Positions 18,982 to 28,340 of a DNA stretch of 64,000 nucleotides are shown in pieces. Source of the stretch: Acidobacteriaceae bacterium KBS 89 (lineage in GTDB: Bacteria; Acidobacteriota; Terriglobia; Terriglobales; Acidobacteriaceae). The notes beneath the pieces are model-generated. The model had not been told where the DNA came from. It was given only the letters and a program-made list of their open reading frames with translations, and did not search any database. The stretch spans positions 310,001-374,000 of the forward strand of contig KB906757.1 of NCBI GenBank assembly GCA_000381605.1, in the 5' to 3' direction. Within the stretch, counting starts at the first letter, position 1. The number at the start of each line of letters is the position of its first letter. Made by a program: the position numbers and the translations under genes.

Positions 18982-19731
18982 TTAGCTGAAGAGTATGCCG
19001 CCATTGATATCGACGTTCGCCCCGTTTACGAAGGACGCCCTGTCTGAAGCCAGATAAACGACAAGACTCGCAACCTCTTCGGCTCTTCCCTCGCGTCCTA
19101 GTGGGGTCATTCCGGCGACACGCTGGCGAACTTCAGGCTTGGTGAAGTCGTCGTGAAATTTTGTTGCGATCATACCCGGGCAGACCGCATTGACGCGAAT
19201 CTTCCGCGGCCCAAGCTCTTTGGCAAGGCCTCGAGTCATGCTCATAAGAGCACCCTTGGACGCCCCGTACGCAATGCCTCCGGGTCCGCCTCCATCGCGG
19301 CCCGCTTGCGAAGAGACGTTGACAATTGCACCACCATCGATCATCAGCGAAAGTGAAGCCTGGGTCATGGCAAAGATGCTCTTTGTGTTCAGAGTCATCA
19401 CTTGGTCCCAGAAGGCGTCGTCCATCTCCTCCATGCGTCTTCGGGCAATCAACCCGCCGACGACATTGACCAGTACTGAAATTTTCTTTCCTGCATGCTC
19501 GGCTGACGATACGGCGAACGCACGAACAGCGTTCGTATCCATGGCATCGACCTTTTGCGCATAAGGCTTCTGGCCCACAGCCGCAATTGCGTCGATCACG
19601 CTGGCGGGATCCGAACTCTGGTAGCTTAATGCAACCTGTGCTCCGCGTCGGGCGAACTCGATGGCAACTGCTCCGCCGATATCTCGACCGCCGCCGAAGA
19701 CGACAGCGAGTTTATTTTCAAAGTCAATCAT
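18982..19731 (-). CDS. SDR-family oxidoreductase (probable uronate/DEH-type reductase)
   Basis: 249 residues from ATG 19731 with AAGGA seven bases upstream. Classical short-chain dehydrogenase: nucleotide motif GGGRDIGGAVA, NVVGG, catalytic Ser in IVNVSSQAG, YGASK (Tyr/Lys), and the C-terminal VNGANVDINGG. Just 14 bases separate it from the MFS gene upstream. Members of this subgroup beside a polysaccharide lyase and a hexuronate-type transporter often reduce 4-deoxy-5-keto uronates or similar keto sugars to 2-keto-3-deoxygluconate-like products; that role here is inferred from context only. Annotated homologues are often called 3-oxoacyl-ACP reductase. Confidence 0.88.
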   Translation of the reverse strand: MIDFENKLAVVFGGGRDIGGAVAIEFARRGAQVALSYQSSDPASVIDAIAAVGQKPYAQKVDAMDTNAVRAFAVSSAEHAGKKISVLVNVVGGLIARRRMEEMDDAFWDQVMTLNTKSIFAMTQASLSLMIDGGAIVNVSSQAGRDGGGPGGIAYGASKGALMSMTRGLAKELGPRKIRVNAVCPGMIATKFHDDFTKPEVRQRVAGMTPLGREGRAEEVASLVVYLASDRASFVNGANVDINGGILFS

Positions 19732-19745
19732 GACCAATTCCTTAT

Positions 19746-21110
19746 TTAATGTGCGGTTGAAATGAGTCGAGCGTCCGTATTGTCGAGCCGGTGAATGTTA
19801 CCGACAAGGAAAATGAGAACGAGAGCACCGATAGGAGCGAGTACTCCTGCAATGGTGAGTACGACGCCATAGCCGAAGTGGGCGACAAGGGTAGCGGTGG
19901 ATAGGTTGAAGATGAGGCTGCTGACACCCGCTGCTGTTCCCCCCATGCCCGCTACGCTGCCAACCGCAGAGTTTGAAAAGAAATCGCTGGGTAGTGTCTG
20001 AACATTGCTGATCCACATTTGAAAGCCAAAGAGAACGATCGAGATGAAGGCTAGGGCCGAGTATGCGCTTTCGGCACGCGCCGCCAAAATTCCCAGAGTC
20101 ATGAAACAAGCCGCTGAGCCGGTGACAGACTTCCTGGCTACATTGATGCTGACACCGTGAGAGATGAATCGGCCAGCCAACCAACCGCCGAAAAGGCTAC
20201 CGATGGCCGCGGCAAAATAGGGTACCCATGCCGAAGCGCCAATGTCTTTCAGACTAAAGTGGCGGACTTCCTTGAGATACGTTGGCAACCACAGCATATA
20301 AAGCCACCAGATCGGATCAACAAGAAAACGTGCGAGAAGAATGCCCCACGTTTGCCGTAATGAAAGAAGAGAAACGAGCGATGGAGCCGGCAACTGCGTC
20401 ACTGCCGGCTGGCCCTCCAGGATATAGCTCCGTTCCTGTTGAGATACGCGAGGATTTTGGGAAAGCGGCTTATAAATCGCAAGCCAGGCGACAAGCCAGA
20501 CGAAACCTAATGCACCAATCAGTAGAAAGGAAATTCGCCAGCCCACCATAGGGGCGAGGAAGCGTGCGACAAGAAGGGGAGCGACCACACCACCCATGGA
20601 TGCCCCGCCGTTGAAGATGGCCATTCCCAGTGCACGTTCCTTCTGGGGAAACCATTCCGCGATGACTTTTGCTGCTCCCGGCCAGTTCCCTGCTTCTCCC
20701 AGGCCAAGAAAGAAGGAGCAAGCAGCAAAGCCTGTAAAGCCGGTAATTGCCGAGTGTGCCATCGCCGCAGCGCACCAGATGACTATCGATACGGTAAAGC
20801 CTAAACGCGCTCCGTAGCGGTCATAAAAGCGCCCTGAAACACTCTGACTCAATGTGTAAGCCATCAAAAGCAATGCGCCAATCGTTCCGTATTGGCGGCT
20901 GGTTATACCTATGTCCGGACCAAACTGTGTGACGAGAAGGCCAATGCTGCTGCGATCGATGTAATTGATACAAGTGACAAGAAATATGAGACCGATGATC
21001 CACCAACGCAACCCCGAGATAGTTGATTTCTGGCGCGTCTCTCCAGATAGCAGATCTGAGTCCTCTTGGTATTGCATTTTTGACGAACTATTGCTTGAAC
21101 GGGCCGTCAT
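19746..21110 (-). CDS. MFS transporter, anion:cation symporter family (hexuronate-type)
   Basis: 454 residues from ATG 21110, AAGGA five bases upstream. About 12 transmembrane helices, starting WWIIGLIFLVTCINYIDRSSIGLL (ACS-family signature, as in ExuT/GudP), then GRFYDRYGARLGF, FFLGLGEAGNWPGAAKVIAEWFP, KERALGMAIFNGGASMGG and WLPTYLKEVRHFSL. ACS transporters import organic anions such as hexuronates and unsaturated uronates with protons. First gene of the MFS-SDR-LacI operon and divergent from the lyase gene, so it probably imports the lyase product. Confidence 0.9.
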   Translation of the reverse strand: MTARSSNSSSKMQYQEDSDLLSGETRQKSTISGLRWWIIGLIFLVTCINYIDRSSIGLLVTQFGPDIGITSRQYGTIGALLLMAYTLSQSVSGRFYDRYGARLGFTVSIVIWCAAAMAHSAITGFTGFAACSFFLGLGEAGNWPGAAKVIAEWFPQKERALGMAIFNGGASMGGVVAPLLVARFLAPMVGWRISFLLIGALGFVWLVAWLAIYKPLSQNPRVSQQERSYILEGQPAVTQLPAPSLVSLLSLRQTWGILLARFLVDPIWWLYMLWLPTYLKEVRHFSLKDIGASAWVPYFAAAIGSLFGGWLAGRFISHGVSINVARKSVTGSAACFMTLGILAARAESAYSALAFISIVLFGFQMWISNVQTLPSDFFSNSAVGSVAGMGGTAAGVSSLIFNLSTATLVAHFGYGVVLTIAGVLAPIGALVLIFLVGNIHRLDNTDARLISTAH

Positions 21111-21178
21111 TTGTTCCTTCTTGAAAAAGCTAAATTATCGACTGTTCAAACATATAAAGCCTGTGATACCGTCTTCGG

Positions 21179-23254
21179 GTGATAACGATAACACATCAGA
21201 AGAAGGTCAAACAAGCAGGCTTTGGGGAGCAACGTTTTGACCGCCGCCCCATACTATCCCGAACAGTGACGGGCTTGTTGGCCGCGCTGGTGTGTGTTTG
21301 CTCCGCCGCCTTCATGACGAATCCGACGCTCGCGCAGGACGCGAGCGAAGCGTTGGGTCCGAAAGACAATAACGCGCGAGGCGCGACCACACCTCTACTT
21401 TCGGAGATGAAAACGCTTCAGTCCCATTTGCGCCCCGAGTTCGTGGACGTACATCCCCGTGTGTACTTCACTGAGCAAGAGTTGGGTGCACTGCGTACAA
21501 GAGCCCATGGTCCGGAGAAGACGTGGTGGGAAGAGCAGCTACGACGTGTACGCGCTCTCGAAGGCCCGCCACCTCCACCACCGGCAGAAAAGAGGCGCGC
21601 ACAGAATGATGTGGCCTTCGCGATCGCGGAGTCGGCTTTCGCATATAAAATTGAGGGCGACCCGAAATATCTTGCCGCCGCCAAACTCTACATGGACGCG
21701 GCTGTAAGTTATGACGTATGGGGCTACAGTTTCAGCAAGCCAAACGTTGATCTGGCTGCTGGGCACCTGCTCTACGGCATGGGTGTCGCCTATGATCTTC
21801 TGTACAACGATCTGACTCCTGCCGAGCGTGAGAAGTATCGCAACAAGATCGCGCGGCAAGGCAAATTGCTCTATGAGTTTTTCGCTCCGCGGCCCGGCCG
21901 CAGTTGGGCTTATAGCCAGAACCACACTTTCATTCCCATGTCCGGCCTCGCGGTCGCCGCCTACGCGGTCTATGGGGAAGTACCTGAGGCAAAGCAATGG
22001 GCCGCGCTCGCACGGGCCATCTACAGCAAAGTGCTGGCCACCTACTCCAAAGACGGCTACTACTATGAGGGCTTTGAATACTGGATATTCTCGACGCCAT
22101 GGATCATTCATTACCTTGACGCACAGAAGCACGCAACCGGAGAGGATCTCTTCGATCAGCCGGGCTTACAGAAAGCTCACCTCTATGCGGCGCATAGTTT
22201 AACGCCTGGTGGTCAGATGATGTTCGACTTTGGTGACGTTTTTGCAGGTCCAATCACCCGCGCAAAGACCGGCGATGACTACGAGCGCAGTCATCCCGGA
22301 GGGCATTTTGAATCTAACTACAGCCTTCTCTACGATCTGGCCTCCCGCTATAACGATAGCGAGATTCAGGGAGTAGCGGATTGGATGAAGGGTATGGGGC
22401 ACACAAGCCAGGAAGAGTGGTGGACGCTCGCGTGGCGCAATCCGAAACTGAAGAGTACACCCATCGAGGCGTTGAAACCCTGGCACCACTTCCCGGACCA
22501 TGACGTGGTGTTTTGGCGCAGTGGCTGGAACGCGCAGGCGACTGCAATCGCATTCAAATGCGGGCCGCCCGAGGGTCACAGTGCCACGTCGTTGATCGCA
22601 TCGACGCCAGATTGGCATACAGAGCAGGGGCATGTACATCCAGACGTAAACAGCTTTATTCTGTGGGCCCACGGTCAATATCTCACCGGAGACTCCGGGT
22701 ATGCGGGGGTTCCCACGACGGTCGAACACAATACTCTCCTGGTCGACGGAAGGGGCCAGGGAAATGAAGGAAAAGGCCATGACGCCTGGGCCGGCTTTCC
22801 CTATGAACTGATGAATGAGGCGCGAATTACCAAGGCCCAGTTGACCGCGGACGGTTTTGAGATGGAAGGCGAAGGGGCCGGCGTCTATGACCCCTCTCTT
22901 GGGCTCAAACGCTATCTGCGACGCATCACGATGAAGACGAGCGGAAAGATCGAGGTGAGTGATGTGGTCGAGAGCACCTCCCCGCACATCTTCACAGAGA
23001 TACTTCATTCCGACGGAAAGATGAAATCCACAGCTGAGAAGAGATACCAGACAAACATCAACGACGTTTCGCTCCAAGTACAGCTGTTCGAACCGCAAGG
23101 TGTCACTTCTAAGGTCGAACAGAATGTCGTTATGGGGCCTGGTAGACCGGGATCGGTAGACAAAGGTTCTCTCGAACCGCGCGGAGAGCGGCTGCTCTTC
23201 TCAACGACCGAAAAGGTGACTAGTACTCAGTTTGTATGGGAGCTCGGTTTTTGA
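21179..23254 (+). CDS. Heparinase II/III-family polysaccharide lyase, secreted
   Basis: 691 residues from GTG 21179; this start has no clear ribosome site and a later one is possible, for example GTG 21266, which would leave a bare signal peptide (TGLLAALVCVCSAAF to LAQ). The N-terminal part is an (alpha/alpha) toroid with RVYFTEQELGALR, YDLLYNDLTPAER and SYSQNHTF-like active-site Asn-His (YSQNHTFIPMSG). The C-terminal beta-sandwich has the heparinase II/III signature: HVHPDVNSFILWAHGQYL, GDSGYAG, EHNTLLVDGRGQG. Such lyases cleave uronate-containing glycans by beta-elimination. With the divergent ACS transporter, SDR and LacI gene and the TonB receptor downstream it forms a polyuronate locus. 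Alginate, heparinoid or another polyuronate cannot be separated by eye. Confidence 0.85.
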   Translation: MITITHQKKVKQAGFGEQRFDRRPILSRTVTGLLAALVCVCSAAFMTNPTLAQDASEALGPKDNNARGATTPLLSEMKTLQSHLRPEFVDVHPRVYFTEQELGALRTRAHGPEKTWWEEQLRRVRALEGPPPPPPAEKRRAQNDVAFAIAESAFAYKIEGDPKYLAAAKLYMDAAVSYDVWGYSFSKPNVDLAAGHLLYGMGVAYDLLYNDLTPAEREKYRNKIARQGKLLYEFFAPRPGRSWAYSQNHTFIPMSGLAVAAYAVYGEVPEAKQWAALARAIYSKVLATYSKDGYYYEGFEYWIFSTPWIIHYLDAQKHATGEDLFDQPGLQKAHLYAAHSLTPGGQMMFDFGDVFAGPITRAKTGDDYERSHPGGHFESNYSLLYDLASRYNDSEIQGVADWMKGMGHTSQEEWWTLAWRNPKLKSTPIEALKPWHHFPDHDVVFWRSGWNAQATAIAFKCGPPEGHSATSLIASTPDWHTEQGHVHPDVNSFILWAHGQYLTGDSGYAGVPTTVEHNTLLVDGRGQGNEGKGHDAWAGFPYELMNEARITKAQLTADGFEMEGEGAGVYDPSLGLKRYLRRITMKTSGKIEVSDVVESTSPHIFTEILHSDGKMKSTAEKRYQTNINDVSLQVQLFEPQGVTSKVEQNVVMGPGRPGSVDKGSLEPRGERLLFSTTEKVTSTQFVWELGF
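21180..21193. promoter_or_regulatory. Possible LacI-family operator between divergent lyase and MFS genes
   Basis: TGATAACGATAACA matches its own reverse complement at 10 of 14 positions around a central CG, the pattern of LacI-family sites. It lies between the divergent operons and overlaps the first possible start of the lyase gene, which hints that the true start is further downstream. Assignment is inferred. Confidence 0.3.
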
Positions 23255-23371
23255 TGATGCTCTTTTGCACTGCGAATTTTGGCTTGGCAGCAGAGCATAT
23301 TGGAATGAGGAGCCGGATAGGTCTGGCGGCCTTTTACGTGGCACAAGGCAAGCATCTTTGGGAGGAATGAG

Positions 23372-26300
23372 ATGAAACTATTCAAGCTATCGACGCTAGC
23401 TATAGTTTTGATGATGACCGCATCAGGATGGGCGCAACTCTCCACGGCCACACTGTTCGGCACGGTGACGGACAACACGGGTGCGTTGGTACCAAACGCC
23501 ACGATCACGCTGACCCAGATAGACACGAACTTCACGCGGATCGTGAAGTCGAACGAACAGGGCGACTACCGCGCAGAATTTCTTCCAATTGGATCGTACA
23601 CGGCCAAGGTTGAGGCCGGCAGCTTCCAGCCATTCGAGCAAAAGGGCATAACGCTGACCGCAACACAGCACGCCAACCTAAACTTCGAACTTCATGTCGG
23701 GACTGAGAGTACCGTTGTGGAAGTGACCAGCGCTGTTCCTCTCGTCAATCTCGGGAACTCGACGCTAAGCCGCACCGTAGACAGCATCGAGGTAGACAAC
23801 CTTCCACTGGTCGGCCGCAACGCCTACCGCTTGCTCGACCTTACCCCAGGTGTTCAGTCGAACACCTTTGAAAATACCGTTGGCTTCCCGGCGCAGCACG
23901 TCATTATCAACGGCTCGCCGGACGATTTGGTTGGCGAGGTGAGCTATTACCTAGACGGCGGTCTGAACATGACCGGTCTGCGCAACACAGGCAACGCTCT
24001 GCCTAATCCGGATACCATCCAGGAGTTCGTTGTACAGACAAATAACTTCAGCGCGGAGTATGGACGTACCGGCGCTGGCATCGTAACCGTTGTGACAAAG
24101 TCCGGCACCAATCAGGTACATGGTTCGGTCTTCGAGTTCCATCGCGAAACCAACTTCGACGCGACCTCGCACGGGCAGTCCAGCAAAACACCTCTGCATG
24201 TAAACAACTTCGGCGCGACCCTCGGCGGTCCTATCATAAAAGACAAGACTTTCCTCTTCGGCAGCTACGGTGGGTTGCGCCAAGTCAATCCAGTCAACTT
24301 CAACACCGTCGTACCGGACGCCCTTCAACGAGTCGGCAACTTCTCAGAAAATCTCCCCACCACGACACCTGTGGCAGGTCTTGGCGCATGCGCCACCGCG
24401 CTTAACGCTGCTGACAGGGCGAACACCAACTACGGCGGCAAGTTCTTCGTCTGTGATCCCGTCACGCACCAACCCATCGCCGGCAACCGCGCAGACCTTA
24501 ACGCAAACTACAAAGCCCTCTTGGATCCTGTCGCGACCAACGTGCTAAGTCAGAACGTTCCACTACCTACACCCGGACGCACAGACAATCGGTACATCGG
24601 CAATATGGGTCTACCCAACTCGACGAACGAATTTCTCATCAAGGGCGATCAGCAACTGGGACAGAGCCATCGCCTGACTCTGGACTACTTCCAATCCAAC
24701 GGGGCCCAGCTTCTGCTGCCCTCGGGATCGAGCCTTGGCACATGGGCGATCTCCAACTACAGCTACCGCCAGCAAACAGCCAACGCCAGCGACGTTTGGA
24801 CCCGCGGAAGGGGAGTGAACCAAGTCTGGCTCAGCTACACGCGCATGAACGCAGGCCGCGCGAGCCAGCCAGCGAAGTCACTCGCTGACTACGGCTCAGA
24901 ACTGAACGTGCAGGGTCCTCCGCAACTCCCCCAGATCTCCGTCGGCGGTTTCTTCACGCTTGGCAATCAGATCAGCGGCCCCGTAGCCGGCACTAATGTC
25001 TACGGCCTGCGCGACGTCTACACGACCACGCGCGGTAGGCACACGTTGTTCTTTGGCGGTGAGGGCTACCTCGAAAAGGACGTGCAGCAGACACTCTTGA
25101 ACGACTACGGCGTCTTCTCGTATGCCAACACGACGGTCCCGAGCACTGCCTCCGCACAGGCCGCATACGTGAAGACCGGCGTCGGCATGGCTGACTTTCT
25201 GATCGGACATCCGAACACCTACGGTCAGGACTCGCCCGACAACGCAAACGCCAACTATTGGAACTGGGGTCTGTTCGCGCAGGACGACTGGAGGATGACG
25301 CCACGTCTCACCGTCAACCTCGGTCTGCGATACGACATTCAGACCGCCCCAACAGACACACAACGCCGCTACTCGATCTTCAAACCCGGCGTGCAGTCCA
25401 CCGTATCGCCCACCGCACTGCTGGGCCAACTGTTCCCAGGCGACCCCGGCGTTCCTGTCGGCGGCGTCGACACCAATTACAACCACTTCTCCCCCCGCGT
25501 TGGGTTCGCGTTTGACCCATACGGCAATGGCAAGACGGTCTTCCACGGGGCAGCGGGTATGTTCTTCGGCACAATCTCTGGCAATATGTGGGAATTGCCG
25601 CAGAACTTCCAACCGTTCGCAGTGCGCTTTACCAACGCATTCACGCACGTAACCAGCATGAAGAACCTCTATTCGAGCGACCCGGCGGACTTCCCGAATC
25701 CGACGAACCCGGCCTCGCCGATTGGCGTCTCGCCGTTCCCCTACTTCTATAGCAAATCCAATCCACGGTATGTCGCTCCGTCCGCTCTGACGTTCCTCCA
25801 GCAAGGGTTCCGGTGGCCCTACAACGATCAGTTCAACGTCGGCGTACAACAGCAGCTCGGCAGCAATCTCTCCCTCAGCATCAACTATGTAGGAGTGCTC
25901 AATCGCAAGCTTCCGTTCATCATCGATGAGAACGCACCAATCTTCAACACCACGAACCCCGCGAACAATACGACTGCCAATTTCAATTGCCGTCGCCCAT
26001 ATCTGGCACAGCCATTCGGAGCCGGCACCGCCTGCCCGGGAACGCTCGTCGCAGGACAAAAGTACCTCGCCGGCGCATCGGTCATCCAAAGCGGACAGAA
26101 CCTGAACTACAACGGTCTGCAGGTCACCGTCGAAAAGCGTCTTAGCCACAGCATCAGCGTTATCGGCTTTTATGTGTGGAGCAAGAGCCTTGGCACCGCC
26201 TCGCTACAGACGACCGGCAACATCGGCAACAGCGCCGCTACCATGCCAGAGGACTACTACAATATCGGACTGGAAAAGCAACGCGCCGACAATGATCGCA

Positions 26301-26878
26301 CGCACGTCAGCACGACCTCGGTCGTCTGGAAACCGGATTACTACAAGGGAGACAATCGCTTCGCTCGTTTTAGCCTGAACGGCTGGACCGTCTCGGCCAT
26401 CGTCACCTTCCAGAGCGGATTGCCGCTCGCCATCATCACTGGAACGGACGACAACAGAGACGGCACTGTAAACGACCGTCCAAACCTCACCACAGGCCGC
26501 GTACCACCCACTGGGGTCGCTCCCAAAAGTGCAGCGCCCTACAAATGGTTCGACACCGCTGGCTTTTGCACCTCGGGAACCACCGGATGCGCAGGGACTG
26601 GCCCCGGCAATCTCGACGGTACATTACGAGTCAACACGCTGGTCGGCCCAGGTATGCGAAACGTGGACGCGTCGATCTTTCGTGACATCACCATCCACGA
26701 GAGAACGAAGCTGCAGATCCGCGGCGACGCGATTAACGTCTTCAACATCTTCAATCCAAGCAACCCCGGTCTAACGCTCAACAGCGCTGCCACCGCTGGC
26801 CTCATTACTAACGGCTTGACACAGGGAAATCCTGGTGGCGCGCGTGTCATCCAGATCGGCGGACGCGTCCTCTGGTAG
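23372..26878 (+). CDS. TonB-dependent receptor, Cna-B domain N-terminus
   Basis: 1168 residues from ATG 23372, six bases after GGAGG. Signal peptide MKLFKLSTLAIVLMMTASGW, Cna-B domain (TATLFGTVTDNTGALVPNA, YRAEFLPIGSYTAKVEA), plug (LPLVGRNAYRLLDLTPG, VVTKSGTNQVHGSVFEF) and a long barrel closing in QIGGRVLW. Lies 117 bases after the lyase gene, same direction, and ends at a strong terminator, so it is the outer-membrane importer of this locus. Sequence differs clearly from the other two receptors in the window, so they are not recent copies. Ligand unknown, by context an oligouronide. Confidence 0.92.
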   Translation: MKLFKLSTLAIVLMMTASGWAQLSTATLFGTVTDNTGALVPNATITLTQIDTNFTRIVKSNEQGDYRAEFLPIGSYTAKVEAGSFQPFEQKGITLTATQHANLNFELHVGTESTVVEVTSAVPLVNLGNSTLSRTVDSIEVDNLPLVGRNAYRLLDLTPGVQSNTFENTVGFPAQHVIINGSPDDLVGEVSYYLDGGLNMTGLRNTGNALPNPDTIQEFVVQTNNFSAEYGRTGAGIVTVVTKSGTNQVHGSVFEFHRETNFDATSHGQSSKTPLHVNNFGATLGGPIIKDKTFLFGSYGGLRQVNPVNFNTVVPDALQRVGNFSENLPTTTPVAGLGACATALNAADRANTNYGGKFFVCDPVTHQPIAGNRADLNANYKALLDPVATNVLSQNVPLPTPGRTDNRYIGNMGLPNSTNEFLIKGDQQLGQSHRLTLDYFQSNGAQLLLPSGSSLGTWAISNYSYRQQTANASDVWTRGRGVNQVWLSYTRMNAGRASQPAKSLADYGSELNVQGPPQLPQISVGGFFTLGNQISGPVAGTNVYGLRDVYTTTRGRHTLFFGGEGYLEKDVQQTLLNDYGVFSYANTTVPSTASAQAAYVKTGVGMADFLIGHPNTYGQDSPDNANANYWNWGLFAQDDWRMTPRLTVNLGLRYDIQTAPTDTQRRYSIFKPGVQSTVSPTALLGQLFPGDPGVPVGGVDTNYNHFSPRVGFAFDPYGNGKTVFHGAAGMFFGTISGNMWELPQNFQPFAVRFTNAFTHVTSMKNLYSSDPADFPNPTNPASPIGVSPFPYFYSKSNPRYVAPSALTFLQQGFRWPYNDQFNVGVQQQLGSNLSLSINYVGVLNRKLPFIIDENAPIFNTTNPANNTTANFNCRRPYLAQPFGAGTACPGTLVAGQKYLAGASVIQSGQNLNYNGLQVTVEKRLSHSISVIGFYVWSKSLGTASLQTTGNIGNSAATMPEDYYNIGLEKQRADNDRTHVSTTSVVWKPDYYKGDNRFARFSLNGWTVSAIVTFQSGLPLAIITGTDDNRDGTVNDRPNLTTGRVPPTGVAPKSAAPYKWFDTAGFCTSGTTGCAGTGPGNLDGTLRVNTLVGPGMRNVDASIFRDITIHERTKLQIRGDAINVFNIFNPSNPGLTLNSAATAGLITNGLTQGNPGGARVIQIGGRVLW

Positions 26879-26903
26879 GCCTCAAGTGGACTTCGTTCCG
26901 CCG

Positions 26904-26931
26904 CCGCCGGTCCTTATGACCGGCGGTTTTT
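26904..26931 (+). terminator. Rho-independent terminator after the TonB receptor
   Basis: Perfect 9-bp stem CCGCCGGTC/GACCGGCGG with loop CTTAT, followed directly by TTTTTCTC. It closes the lyase-receptor transcription unit. Confidence 0.9.
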
Positions 26932-27076
26932 CTCTTGCTCATTTCCCCGGGCAATAGAGATCGTCGTTGCTCCTTTGGCTCGCAGGCAGCGATCCTCCCG
27001 GCTGCACTTATACTTAAATGAAAATTTGATCAGGTTTGTGCCGCCTTTTCGGGCCGACCTGCCGTCGGGGGACCCG

Positions 27077-27652
27077 TTGGCCATATTGATTGAAGCTATC
27101 AACATCAAGCGCAAGATGTTGTTCGAGCATGAAGGCGCTCCGTACGCTTGCCTGGATTCGGACATCACCACCCCCACCGCTCGTGGCGGGCAAACCTTGG
27201 TACGGCTGAAGATGCGCAATCTTCTTACGAGCGCGGTATTTGAAAAGACATTCAAGGCGAATGACAGGTTCACGGAGCCGGACCTCCAGTTCGTGCCAGC
27301 CTCCTACCTGTACAGCGACGGGGATGGTTCTCACTTTCTGGATCACGAAAGCTATGAAACCCTCACATTGAACGACGGGATGATGGGGGATGCGTTGGAT
27401 CTTCTGGTCGAGGGCACGCTGATTCAGTTGCACAAATACAACGGCAATCCTATCGGTTTACAACTACCAATATTTGTTGAACTGAACGTCACCTACGCGG
27501 AACCAGCGGCGCGAGGCGATTCCTCGAGCGGAAGCGGAACCAAGCTAGTCAAGCTGGAGACCGGTCTGGAAATCCGGGTTCCCCCATTCATCAAAGAAGG
27601 CGAAAAGGTCAAAGTGTCGACGGAGAACCGGGAGTTCGCTGGGCGGGCTTGA
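27077..27652 (+). CDS. Elongation factor P-like protein (EF-P paralogue)
   Basis: 191 residues if started at TTG 27077, which has GGGGGA a few bases upstream and gives the EF-P-type start MAILIEAINIKRKM; an open frame extends back to 26975. All three EF-P domains are visible: KOW-like domain I (INIKRKMLFEHEGAPYACLD, RLKMRNLLTSAVFEKTFK), OB domain II (ASYLYSDGDGSHFLDHESYE, GTLIQLHKYNGNPIGLQLP) and domain III (LETGLEIRVPPFIKEGEKVKV). The loop that holds the modified Lys/Arg of canonical EF-P reads TPTARGG here: two residues longer than the KPGKG loop of E. coli and without Lys. EF-P relieves ribosome stalling at polyproline; the odd loop suggests an EfpR/YeiP-like paralogue. Free-standing, after the terminator of the TonB gene. 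Confidence 0.85.
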   Translation: MAILIEAINIKRKMLFEHEGAPYACLDSDITTPTARGGQTLVRLKMRNLLTSAVFEKTFKANDRFTEPDLQFVPASYLYSDGDGSHFLDHESYETLTLNDGMMGDALDLLVEGTLIQLHKYNGNPIGLQLPIFVELNVTYAEPAARGDSSSGSGTKLVKLETGLEIRVPPFIKEGEKVKVSTENREFAGRA

Positions 27653-28058
27653 GTGTAGCTTGAGGTAATTTGGCCGGTTTCTTCGGCCGTCCTGGCTAGG
27701 TTCTCTGCAGGAAATCGGACAACCATTCGAGGGTCAATCTGGCAATTCGATGACCTCTCAAAGAGTGGAGACACCGTGAAAGATGCAAGACCTTGTCTAC
27801 CTTCGGGCGGACTGACCAGCTAGTCGCAGGCGGCCTGAAACCGGAGGGCATTACCGCTGACAACGATGAGGTCTATAAGGGGTATACGTCGAAGGACAAG
27901 GGACGGGGTCCCCAGCCAAACGCAAGGTGCGCAAATGAGTGTGCCACCTGTTGCTTACTTGATCTATTGCCCTCCGGTCGGCAGCGATGTGAAACGATTT
28001 TCCCCACTCCCTCACTATCTGGGCAAAATGAGGTTCACAAAGAGTGAAAGGGGTACCT
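27653..28058. other. Intergenic region, no clear gene
   Basis: 406 bases. A weak 84-codon frame (27793-28047) has neither recognisable product nor ribosome site. A short GGCCG/CGGCC hairpin just after the EF-P-like stop has no T-run. Confidence 0.3.
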
Positions 28059-28340
28059 ATGACAACCGGAATCGCCGTTCACGGCGCCAAGTCGTTCGCC
28101 ACCGATAACAGTCCTGTTGAAGAGAAGAAAAACCAAAATGGGGATTGGGCTGTACATTCCTGGGGGAATGCCAGGTTCCCTGGTTTAGCGGCAATCAGCG
28201 CGATTGCAACTCTGCAACTAAGTGCAACTCTCTCTGAAGTTCCAGAGGACCAGATCGCAATGAATAAAGCGGCAGAGTACCTAGCTGAAACGTTAGCGTC
28301 TCAGATCAAGTCTTTTCGGGAAGCATTGGTCGCGGGCTAA
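28059..28340 (+). CDS. Small hypothetical protein
   Basis: 93 residues from ATG 28059, preceded by GAAAGGGG. N-terminal half polar (MTTGIAVHGAKSFATDNS, KKNQNGDW); the C-terminal half could form an amphipathic helix (NKAAEYLAETLASQIKSFRE). No family recognised, no signal peptide. It precedes the hairpin-rich region at 28449-28630. Confidence 0.5.
   Translation: MTTGIAVHGAKSFATDNSPVEEKKNQNGDWAVHSWGNARFPGLAAISAIATLQLSATLSEVPEDQIAMNKAAEYLAETLASQIKSFREALVAG

Noticed and set aside
24896..26149. 417-codon leftward frame
   Set aside because: Antisense to the TonB receptor; long only because of GC-rich codon bias.
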